A stretch of 5,810 nucleotides of DNA from Planctomycetota bacterium (GTDB lineage Bacteria > Planctomycetota > UBA1135 > UBA2386): the NCBI GenBank assembly GCA_020425915.1, contig JAGQQZ010000249.1, forward strand, positions 1-5,810. The letters run 5' to 3'. This document shows positions 1-5,290 of this stretch, piece by piece. The position numbers and the translations under genes were made by a program. The stretch's first letter is position 1. Every line of letters begins with the position of its first letter. The notes under the pieces were generated by a model that was given only the letters and a program-made list of their open reading frames with translations, had not been told where the DNA came from and searched no databases.

Positions 1-29
1 GTATCGACCCGGGAGGGATCATCGAATGA
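1..29 (+). CDS. C-terminal end of a probable upstream gene (partial)
   Basis: Reading from base 3, the codons give IDPGGIIE followed by TGA at 27-29; bases 1-2 finish a codon that begins outside the window. The stop overlaps the ATG of the next gene as ATGA, exactly the arrangement seen at the downstream boundary (5287-5290). This repeated architecture is the main reason to believe a gene ends here, because eight codons cannot identify a product. By context it could be another pseudopilin such as GspH or GspI, but that is only inference. The adjacent frame that continues into the main gene is also open to the window edge, so a chance stop cannot be excluded. Confidence 0.42.
11..17 (+). promoter_or_regulatory. 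Ribosome binding site of the giant GspK-like gene
   Basis: The purine run GGGAGGG contains a good Shine-Dalgarno match (GGAGG) and ends 8 bases before the ATG at 26. It supports that ATG over more upstream in-frame codons. The short leader it produces has the right length for a prepilin signal. Confidence 0.75.
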
Positions 30-127
30 CACGCCCGTTCCCGATCGACCGCGGGTTCGCGCTGATCTCGGTGCTCGTCGCGCTCAGCATCCTGCTCGCG
101 CTCGCCGCGCCGTTCCTGCTCGCGATG
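26..127 (+). other. Prepilin (class III) signal and N-terminal helix of the giant protein
   Basis: Residues 1-10 form a short leader with basic residues, ending RG. Predicted prepilin peptidase cleavage is between Gly10 and Phe11, followed by ALISVLVALSILLALA and on to about residue 34, a continuous hydrophobic helix. Leu, Val, Ala and Ile dominate, with a single Pro near the end. The +5 residue is Ser15. In this family the +5 Glu is kept by the major and most minor pseudopilins and lost in GspK. Confidence 0.85.
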
Positions 128-3100
128 GGGCGGGGCGACCTTGCGGCGCGACACGAGGTCGAACTCGCGCGCGTCGAGAGCGCGTCGCTGTCGGCGCGTG
201 ACTTCCTGCTCGCCCAGGTCGGTCGCGAGGATCTGACGCCGCTCAGCGACGGGCTCGAGGAGTTCCCCGATCGTGTCGAGTTCCCGTCCGGCTTCCAGGC
301 GCTCGGGGAGAACGGTCGCGTGCAGTTCGGCGGTGAGGCCTGGGACCTGCAGCGCAAGATCGACCTGAACAGCATGACGCCGCTGCTCTACTCGAACCTG
401 CTCGGCTTGACCGCGCGGCTCGCCGAGGATCACGAGGGCGAGTTCGAGGAGATCGTCGTCGACGGCAACGCCGACCGGTTCCCGGAGAGCGGGTATCTGC
501 TGCTCAACCGCGAGGTGATCCGCTACGGCAGCCGCGAGGGAGATCGGTTCCGTGAGCTGACGCGGGGGCTGTTCGTCGAGGAGGGCTTCCAGCCCGCGGT
601 GTTCGAGGGCGCGGACGGAGAGCCCTCGAAGACCGCGAAGGACACGCTGATCCTCGACTTCCGGACCGTGCTCGCGACCGCGTTCCCGTTCTGGGTCGAG
701 AAGACCCGCTACCAGCCGTACGCCGCGATCGACGACCTGGCGCGGATCGGCAGCCTGCAGCGCGGATCCTTCGATCCGATCGAACTCGAGGACCTGTCCG
801 AGCAAGTCGTCGTCGGTGCCGCGGCCGACCACGGCACGACCTGGGGCCGTCCCGAGCGGGTGTTCACGATCATCGAGGACGCGCTCGAACGGCCGGTCGG
901 GCTGCGCGTGCGGTCGGCCGCCGACATCGGTGCAGGCTGCATCGTCCGAATCCGCGACGTCGACGGCACCAACGTCGAGTACGCGCTCGTCGCCTCGACC
1001 TCGGTCCCGATGGGCGACCGCGGCACCGTGCGGCTGCCCTCGAACTGGTACATCAACCTGCTGCGACCGCTGCTGCTCGAGCACGAGCCGACGCTCACGG
1101 TCGTCGAACGGCTCGTGCCGACGCCTGTCAACGCGAACACCGCCAGCGTCGAGGTCCTCGCCGCGATCATGCAGTCGCTGCGCGTGCGACCGCGCACGAT
1201 GGTCGCCGGCCACCGCGAGAGCCGCGCCGAGAAGCCCTACATCCGCCGCGCCGAGGCGCTCGAGCGCGCGGCGATGATCGCCACGCTGCGCGATCCGAAT
1301 GGCGGGTTCGAGGGCGAGGTCCCCGAGGACGTCGAGTTCGGGCCGTTCCGTGGCTGGGAAGACTTCGAGCACCGGGTGTTCAAGCCGTGGTTCGACGCGT
1401 CGACGAGCACCGATCAGCGGCGGCTCCTGATGCTCCTGTACGAGCTGTTCATGAGCGGGCGGCCGGGGGCGTGCGACATGGGGACGGTGCCGATCGCGTT
1501 CCACTCGTCGCCGTTGACGTTCTACCGCGCCGCGGCGAACCGATTGCATCCCCTTCGCACGGGGGAGAGCGCGCGGCTCGAACGGCAGGGCATCGCGAAC
1601 GCGCGGCCGGGCCACACCGCGTTCTGGAACGTCGCGACGCAGGAGTCCTTCGAGGAGATCGCGCGACTCGACCGACGGACGCCGTTCTGGATGACGTTGC
1701 CGGTCAACACGTCGGCGCTCGATCCGCGCGATCGGGGGACCGACCCGTCGGTGCGGGCGTTCGCGCACACGGTGGCGCACGCGTTCCCGGACGCAGGACT
1801 CGGCCAGGCGCGTTTCCCGTCGACCGATCCGGACGACGAGAAGGGTGTGAAGCCCGCACCCTCGAACACGCCGCTGCGCTACGCCGGTGACTACTACCAG
1901 CACGAGGGGTTCTCGACTTCGTTGCACCCCGAAGGGCGTCACCTCGGACAGGAAGGCGTCTACGAGATCGACAACTCGGGTCCGCGCAGCCAGGCCAACC
2001 AGGGAGCGTCACCACCGGCGACGCACGCTCGGATCCGGTTCCCGCTGACCGAGAACGAGGGCCTGACCCGCGGCATTTCGTACCAGTTCTGGTTCCGCCT
2101 CGACGACACCCAGGAACAAGCGCTGTTCGAACTGTCGGTGCCGTCCGAGGGCTACCCCGATCGCAACCGCATCTCGCTGCAGCTCCGCGACCAAGCGCTG
2201 ATCCTCGAACTCATCGACGACGCGGGTATCGACCCCGATCCGAGCGTCGTCGACACCGCGGTCCAGCGTTCGACCGGGCGGTGGGAGATCCCGATCGCCG
2301 ATTTCGACCTGCAGCCGAATCGTTGGTACCACGCCAACTTCTCTGCGGTCGGCAATCGGCCCGGACAGCTCGAGCTCACGCTCGACGGCGTGCCGCGGGC
2401 GCAGCCGCACATGCGGACCGTGCTGACGACCGAGATCCCGCCGTTCCAGTTCCCGCAGAACCCGAACGTCGCGAATCCGACACTGCAGCAACAACAAGTC
2501 CAGGCGCAACTGCACCCGCCGATCCGTGTCGAGACGACCGACGGCTTCCCGCCGCGCGGCGTGTTGCGGATCGGCAACGAGCTGTTCGAGTACACCTCGA
2601 CCGATGCGACGACGTTCTACACCGACGAGGCGGATTCGTTCGGCGGGCGTCTCGCGCGGCAGGACATCACCGAGTTCGTCGACTCGAACGGGCTGCCGAC
2701 GAACGGATTCTTGGCTGCCGACCGCCGCGTGCAGGTGCTCGGTGGCCAGAACACGAGCTTCCCGGTGCCGATCGCGCCCGACCACCGGTCCGGGGCGACG
2801 GTCGAGCTCTACGGCTACTCGCTGCCGGCCTACCCGAACCGGTTCCTCGAGGTAGGCGCGACGCAGTTGACGGAGTCGTTGGGGGCGTTCGCGATTGCGC
2901 GGGTCGCAAATCACTCGATCGCGACCGGCGGGATGGCGCAGATCCAACTGACGGGTGTCGGAGGGGGAGGTCCGCCACCCGATCCGATCGATCTCGGCTA
3001 CGGGATCGACGAGAACTGGCCGAGCGGTGCCGGCGACTACCTGCTGCTGACGAACCCGACGTCCGAGGCGCTGCCGGCGAACCCCGCCGACCCGGCGATC

Positions 3101-5290
3101 CTCGCCGCGTTCCCCGAGAGCGGCGGTTACATCGCGCTCGTGCGGATCTCGCGCACGGCCAATCCGAACTTCAACAACCCGGGCGTCGTCGGCACGGGCG
3201 TCGCGATCGGCGGCGTCGAGATCATGCGCTACACGAGCCGGTCCGGGAACCAGATCCAGGGCGTGCAGCGCGACATCAACTTCCAGATCGATGGCCACAC
3301 CTGGGAGTCGACGAGTTGGTTCGACATCGCGAACCCGCGGCGCAAGTTCGTCACTGCCTGGACGTACCCGGTCACGCCGCCCACGCTCGACGAACGTCCC
3401 CAGTGGTACACCTACGCGGTCCCGATCTCGATCGGTGTCGGAGGTGCCGTGCCGAGCGCGAGCGATATCGCCGAGTGGGTGCAGCTCTACCCGCAGAACA
3501 ACGAGATCGACACCGAGTGGGTGCGCTACGACACGGTGCTCGAGAACAAGTACCTCGTGCGCGCCGAGCAGGGCGCGCTCCATGCGGTCCTCGTCGCGCT
3601 GACCGATCAGCCGGGCGGTACGGTCGACGTCACCGAGTCGGGGGCGGTGTTCGGCTACGCGAACACGAGTCCGTACCCCGTTCCCGTCGATCCACATCCG
3701 AACCGCATCGGGTACTTCGACCCGATGGAGATCACCTACCCGGCGATCCACCTCGCTCGGATGAACCTCGGGTTCCGCGGTGATCCTCAGACCGGCACTT
3801 CGTCGCACGCGCACAATGCGGGCGCCCAGGTCCTGCCGTGCCATCGATTCGAACTCGACTGGTCGGGCTACGGTGCCCTCGCCCCACGGGCCGGACGCAA
3901 CGACCGGATCGGACTCGTGCAGGGCTCGGCCCGCGTGACCGGTCAGGTTCCGACCGTCGAGTGGCACGTCGTGAACTGGGTCATGCGGGAATTCGCGTCC
4001 GACCCGAACAACATCCGCACGTTGACCGGCAACCAGAACCCGGCGACGCAGCGCAAGAACATCGGTGCGTTCCCGTTCCAACTCGTCGCGCTCAAGGACT
4101 CGGTCGGCGCCGCCTACTACGGGGCCGCCGACGAGAGCCGGGTCGTGCTGGACGACTCGCGCCTGCTCGATCGCGCGGTCAAGTTCCCGAGCGGTGAGCT
4201 GCCGGCCGCCGACGTCCAGAGCGCGGTCGTCGGCCAGAGCGGGCACCAGGAGCTCGCGCCGATGCGCGGGATCGTCGACGAGGTCGCGCTGGTCGCGCGG
4301 CGCGTGACGCCGGTGTTCCTCGACACCTCGTTCGACGCGACGGCCAACGAGTTCTACGTCCGCGGCGGCTTCACGCCGACGCCGATCGGGCCGTTGTTCG
4401 GCGCGAGTCCGCGACAGGCGGTCGCCGGCCTCGACCTGCCGCGGGAAGGCGGCCTGCTGTGGGTCGATGGCGAGATCCTCGCCTACCAGCTGTTCGATCC
4501 GACGAGCAATCGATTCGACGTCGCGACGAACGGCCGCGGGCTGCTCGGCACGACGCCGACCGCGCACGACTCCGGGACGTTGGTCTACTTCGTCGACCAG
4601 ATCCCGACCGAGGTGCTCTCGGCCGGCGTCAACAACACGGGCTACGAACTCCTCGTCAACCGACTCGGCGCGCTGCCCGCCGACGGCGGAACCGTGCTGC
4701 TCGGCACCGAGCTGCTGCACTACGCCTGGACCGAAGGCGTCGGGACGCTGGCGATGCCGGCCTGGACCGATCCGGCGGGCGACGGTCGGCCCGAGGGGCT
4801 GTTGCGCGGACGCTACGGCACGACCCCGGTCGCCGGTGCGACCGGCGAGGCGGTGATCTGGTTCCCGTTCCGCTACTGGGACCGGTTCCACGAGCGCGCG
4901 GACGACCCCGCGATGGCCTATGCGCAGTACACGAGTGACCCGGGTCTGTCGTGGTTCGACCGCTTCGGCTGGATCGAGGAGGGCAACAGCGAACTCGTCG
5001 ATCTGCAGTGTTACGTCCGCGTCGATCATCGCGGGCGGTTCGACGCCGACCCGGAGGAGACTCCGGGGCTGTTCCGATTCCGCAAGGGCGAGCACCAGGG
5101 CGGACTCAACCGGATCGGCATGCTCGGTTCGGCGATCGAGCTGCGGTTCTGCGTCGAGTACAAGCCCGGCGCGTTCGACGGCCAGACCTTCCTCGCGCAG
5201 GACTGGAAGTACGCGCCGATCCTCCGCGAGTTCGTCCTCGTCTCCGAGTCCGAACCGCGCATCCTGAGCGAGAGGATCACGGCCCGATGA
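26..5290 (+). CDS. Giant GspK-like minor pseudopilin with a LamG-like mosaic extension
   Basis: A 1754-residue protein with a class III signal: leader of ten residues ending RG, then FALIS and a hydrophobic helix to about residue 34. Position +5 after the cleavage site is Ser, not Glu; lack of this Glu is a known GspK trait. GspK-like signatures follow in order: KIDLN (111-115), PYAAIDDLARIG (231-242), a segment reading LTVVERLVPTPVNANTA (357-373), and SSPLTFYRAAA (494-504). GspK proteins are usually about 300-350 residues, so roughly 1200 residues are extra: an unassigned stretch (546-663), two halves of a LamG-like sandwich (664-800 and 1391-1430) around a large insertion, and a beta-rich C-terminus (1615-1754). 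Six E-h-h-x-Y hairpin motifs are scattered through it. There are only five Cys in total. The expected location is exported, at the tip of a pseudopilus or pilus. ATGA overlaps on both sides imply translational coupling. The pseudopilin assignment is firm; the assignment to GspK rather than a PilX-like minor pilin is good but not certain; the role of the extension is unknown. Confidence 0.85.
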   Translation: MTRPFPIDRGFALISVLVALSILLALAAPFLLAMGRGDLAARHEVELARVESASLSARDFLLAQVGREDLTPLSDGLEEFPDRVEFPSGFQALGENGRVQFGGEAWDLQRKIDLNSMTPLLYSNLLGLTARLAEDHEGEFEEIVVDGNADRFPESGYLLLNREVIRYGSREGDRFRELTRGLFVEEGFQPAVFEGADGEPSKTAKDTLILDFRTVLATAFPFWVEKTRYQPYAAIDDLARIGSLQRGSFDPIELEDLSEQVVVGAAADHGTTWGRPERVFTIIEDALERPVGLRVRSAADIGAGCIVRIRDVDGTNVEYALVASTSVPMGDRGTVRLPSNWYINLLRPLLLEHEPTLTVVERLVPTPVNANTASVEVLAAIMQSLRVRPRTMVAGHRESRAEKPYIRRAEALERAAMIATLRDPNGGFEGEVPEDVEFGPFRGWEDFEHRVFKPWFDASTSTDQRRLLMLLYELFMSGRPGACDMGTVPIAFHSSPLTFYRAAANRLHPLRTGESARLERQGIANARPGHTAFWNVATQESFEEIARLDRRTPFWMTLPVNTSALDPRDRGTDPSVRAFAHTVAHAFPDAGLGQARFPSTDPDDEKGVKPAPSNTPLRYAGDYYQHEGFSTSLHPEGRHLGQEGVYEIDNSGPRSQANQGASPPATHARIRFPLTENEGLTRGISYQFWFRLDDTQEQALFELSVPSEGYPDRNRISLQLRDQALILELIDDAGIDPDPSVVDTAVQRSTGRWEIPIADFDLQPNRWYHANFSAVGNRPGQLELTLDGVPRAQPHMRTVLTTEIPPFQFPQNPNVANPTLQQQQVQAQLHPPIRVETTDGFPPRGVLRIGNELFEYTSTDATTFYTDEADSFGGRLARQDITEFVDSNGLPTNGFLAADRRVQVLGGQNTSFPVPIAPDHRSGATVELYGYSLPAYPNRFLEVGATQLTESLGAFAIARVANHSIATGGMAQIQLTGVGGGGPPPDPIDLGYGIDENWPSGAGDYLLLTNPTSEALPANPADPAILAAFPESGGYIALVRISRTANPNFNNPGVVGTGVAIGGVEIMRYTSRSGNQIQGVQRDINFQIDGHTWESTSWFDIANPRRKFVTAWTYPVTPPTLDERPQWYTYAVPISIGVGGAVPSASDIAEWVQLYPQNNEIDTEWVRYDTVLENKYLVRAEQGALHAVLVALTDQPGGTVDVTESGAVFGYANTSPYPVPVDPHPNRIGYFDPMEITYPAIHLARMNLGFRGDPQTGTSSHAHNAGAQVLPCHRFELDWSGYGALAPRAGRNDRIGLVQGSARVTGQVPTVEWHVVNWVMREFASDPNNIRTLTGNQNPATQRKNIGAFPFQLVALKDSVGAAYYGAADESRVVLDDSRLLDRAVKFPSGELPAADVQSAVVGQSGHQELAPMRGIVDEVALVARRVTPVFLDTSFDATANEFYVRGGFTPTPIGPLFGASPRQAVAGLDLPREGGLLWVDGEILAYQLFDPTSNRFDVATNGRGLLGTTPTAHDSGTLVYFVDQIPTEVLSAGVNNTGYELLVNRLGALPADGGTVLLGTELLHYAWTEGVGTLAMPAWTDPAGDGRPEGLLRGRYGTTPVAGATGEAVIWFPFRYWDRFHERADDPAMAYAQYTSDPGLSWFDRFGWIEEGNSELVDLQCYVRVDHRGRFDADPEETPGLFRFRKGEHQGGLNRIGMLGSAIELRFCVEYKPGAFDGQTFLAQDWKYAPILREFVLVSESEPRILSERITAR
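485..610 (+). repeat. E-h-h-x-Y hairpin motif, copy 1 (within the GspK-like region)
   Basis: Residues 152-167 read FPESGYLLLNREVIRY, followed by a polar turn and LTRGLF (178-183). It matches the later copies in the FP..G start, the E-hydrophobic-hydrophobic-x-Y core (Glu163 to Tyr167) and the RG that follows. It lies where ordinary GspK proteins have a DWxD...GAE...Y segment, so it may be either a true repeat or a modified form of that family segment. Confidence 0.55.
809..1060 (+). other. Beta-rich insertion inside the GspK-like core
   Basis: Residues about 262-345 separate the EL-containing segment from the strand leading into VNANTA, which are closer together in ordinary GspK. The insert has alternating hydrophobic strands, for example GLRVRSA (292-298), CIVRIRD (305-311), NVEYALVAS (316-324) and GTVRLPS (333-339). 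This pattern suggests a small beta-hairpin or barrel module. It resembles the other hairpin motifs of this protein loosely but lacks the full E-h-h-x-Y plus RG..GT pattern. Confidence 0.45.
1661..2014 (+). other. Unassigned segment between the GspK-like and LamG-like regions
   Basis: Residues about 546-663 match no family I recognise. They are rich in Pro, Asp, Gly and Arg, with short aromatic strands such as TPFWMTLPV (552-560), then a polar acidic stretch (598-607) and a Tyr/His/Gly-rich part (619-650). The last part could hold the first strands of the LamG-like sandwich that follows. The segment stays in frame with the same codon bias as its surroundings. Confidence 0.4.
2015..2425 (+). 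other. LamG/concanavalin-A-like domain, N-terminal half
   Basis: Residues 664-800 show the strand order of LamG-like jelly rolls: ISYQFWFRL (684-692, the 'sW' strand), ALFELS (699-704), RISLQLRDQALILEL (715-729), then NRWYHANFSAVG (765-776), the 'WyHvaf' strand, and GQLELTLDGVPR (780-791), the 'lyvDG' strand. What should come next in a LamG domain, an IG strand and a G.IDEv strand, is absent here and appears about 600 residues later. Such domains bind carbohydrates or proteins, but the ligand cannot be read from sequence. Confidence 0.6.
2438..2521 (+). other. Pro/Gln/Asn-rich linker after the LamG N-terminal half
   Basis: Residues 805-832 are low in complexity: Pro, Gln and Asn make up most of them, including a run of four Gln (821-824). 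This is typical of a flexible linker. It marks the point where the LamG-like half breaks off and the large insertion begins. Confidence 0.55.
2528..2665 (+). repeat. E-h-h-x-Y hairpin motif, copy 2
   Basis: Residues 841-858 read FPPRGVLRIGNELFEYTS, matching the [FL]P..G start and the E-h-h-x-Y core (Glu852 to Tyr856). The following part (about 870-880) keeps a hydrophobic/Arg pattern but not the RG..GT...H tail, so this copy is divergent at its end. Confidence 0.6.
2954..2986 (+). other. Gly/Pro hinge inside the large insertion
   Basis: Residues 977-987 are GVGGGGPPPDP, a flexible glycine run followed by a rigid proline run. It separates a beta-rich stretch (VELYGYSLPAYP, 926-937, and the strands after it) from the next module starting near 988, and probably marks a subdomain boundary. 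Confidence 0.5.
3110..3310 (+). repeat. E-h-h-x-Y hairpin motif, copy 3 (with a short internal insert)
   Basis: FPESGGYIAL (1029-1038) repeats the start of copy 1 almost exactly. About 22 residues are then inserted before IGGVEIMRYTSRSG (1061-1074), which carries the core (Glu1065 to Tyr1069) and closely matches REVIRYGSREG of copy 1. GVQRD (1079-1083) takes the place of the RG tail. Copies 1 and 3 are the most alike pair. Confidence 0.62.
3488..3850 (+). repeat. E-h-h-x-Y hairpin motif, copy 4 (core and displaced tail)
   Basis: The core is IDTEWVRYDTV (1161-1171; Glu1164 to Tyr1168). The expected tail appears about 80 residues later as RGDPQTGTSSHAHNAGAQVL (1251-1270), with RG, GT, His and G..V in order. 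If both belong to one module, roughly 60 residues are inserted in its loop. Alternatively the tail belongs to a separate degenerate copy. Confidence 0.5.
4196..4315 (+). other. LamG-like domain, C-terminal closing strands
   Basis: Residues 1397-1404 (VQSAVVGQ) look like the 'IG' strand of LamG domains. MRGIVDEVALVARRVTP (1413-1429) is a close match to the closing 'fnGxiDEvrlynraLs' signature of the LamG/Laminin_G_3 group. No other strands of a second sandwich precede it closely, so it probably completes the half domain at residues 664-800. Confidence 0.6.
4436..4594 (+). repeat. E-h-h-x-Y hairpin motif, copy 5 (most complete)
   Basis: LPREGGLLWVDGEILAY (1471-1487) has the start and the core (Glu1483 to Tyr1487). 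It is followed by GRGLLGTTPTAHDSGTLVYF (1503-1522), giving the full RG..GT...H..G..V tail. This overall pattern resembles hairpin motifs I know from phage tail-type structural proteins (IxxE...V..RG..GT.A..H..G..V). It is the best query for finding homologues. Confidence 0.7.
4673..4867 (+). repeat. E-h-h-x-Y hairpin motif, copy 6
   Basis: LPADGGTVLLGTELLHY (1550-1566) carries the core (Glu1562 to Tyr1566), and LLRGRYGTTPVAGATGEAVI (1592-1611) carries the tail, with the tail His replaced. An acidic, Pro/Gly-rich loop of about 20 residues lies between. It follows copy 5 directly, so the two form a tandem pair. Confidence 0.65.
4868..5287 (+). other. Beta-rich C-terminal domain of the giant protein
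   Basis: Residues about 1615-1754 begin with an aromatic stretch (FRYWDRF, 1615-1621) and SWFDRFGWIEEG (1642-1653), continue with LQCYVRVD (1660-1667), and end with IELRFCVEYKPGAF (1704-1717) and ILREFVLVSES (1732-1742). The late pattern 'IELRF.xEY.......W...P.L..x.V' is typical of the last strands of a jelly-roll domain. Cys1662 and Cys1709 sit in neighbouring strands and could pair. I cannot name a family. Confidence 0.45.
5270..5276 (+). promoter_or_regulatory. Ribosome binding site of the GspJ-like gene
   Basis: GAGAGGA lies inside the end of the giant gene, 10 bases before the ATG at 5287. It supports that start, which is also the one giving a prepilin leader of correct length. Confidence 0.6.
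5287..5290 (+). promoter_or_regulatory. ATGA start/stop overlap (translational coupling)
   Basis: The ATG of the second prepilin gene shares bases with the TGA that ends the giant gene. Terminating ribosomes can reinitiate here, which would link the amounts of the two tip subunits. The same overlap is inferred at 26-29. Confidence 0.8.

Larger units (their letters stand above)
26..1660 (+). other. GspK-like (T2SSK) region, residues 1 to about 545
   Basis: The family pattern is a KxNLN-like motif, an EL-containing segment, a TV-strand leading into VNxNTA..EVL, and a late FxV/FYR strand. Here these read KIDLNS (111-116), AIDDLARIG (234-242), VNANTASVEVLAAI (368-381) and LTFYRAAA (497-504). FRGWEDFEHRVF (441-452) sits where GspK has its second helical segment. 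The boundary near 545 is approximate. The region is longer than an ordinary GspK because of insertions around 150-195 and 262-345. No catalytic function is expected; the family is structural. Confidence 0.7.

Noticed and set aside
1766..1780. HTVAH (residues 581-585) as a possible metal-binding or protease site
   Set aside because: It is HxxxH, not HExxH, with no further ligand motif nearby and no protease-like context.
2281..3783. A 500-codon open frame on the + strand in another phase
   Set aside because: The product is Arg/Ala/Asp/Pro-rich with no motifs and lies entirely inside the giant gene. It is a GC-driven shadow.
3803..3817. SHAHN (residues 1260-1264) as a metal site
   Set aside because: It falls in the RG..GT...H..G..V tail of the hairpin repeat, where one His is part of the repeat pattern, so a metal role has no independent support.
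2009..5095. A 1028-codon open frame on the minus strand, antisense to the giant gene
   Set aside because: Its translation is dominated by Arg, Asp, Val, Glu and Gly in low-complexity order, with no hydrophobic core or domain signature. Such frames arise because GC-biased third positions on the coding strand remove stop codons from the antisense frame. The + strand protein over the same bases has clear motifs.
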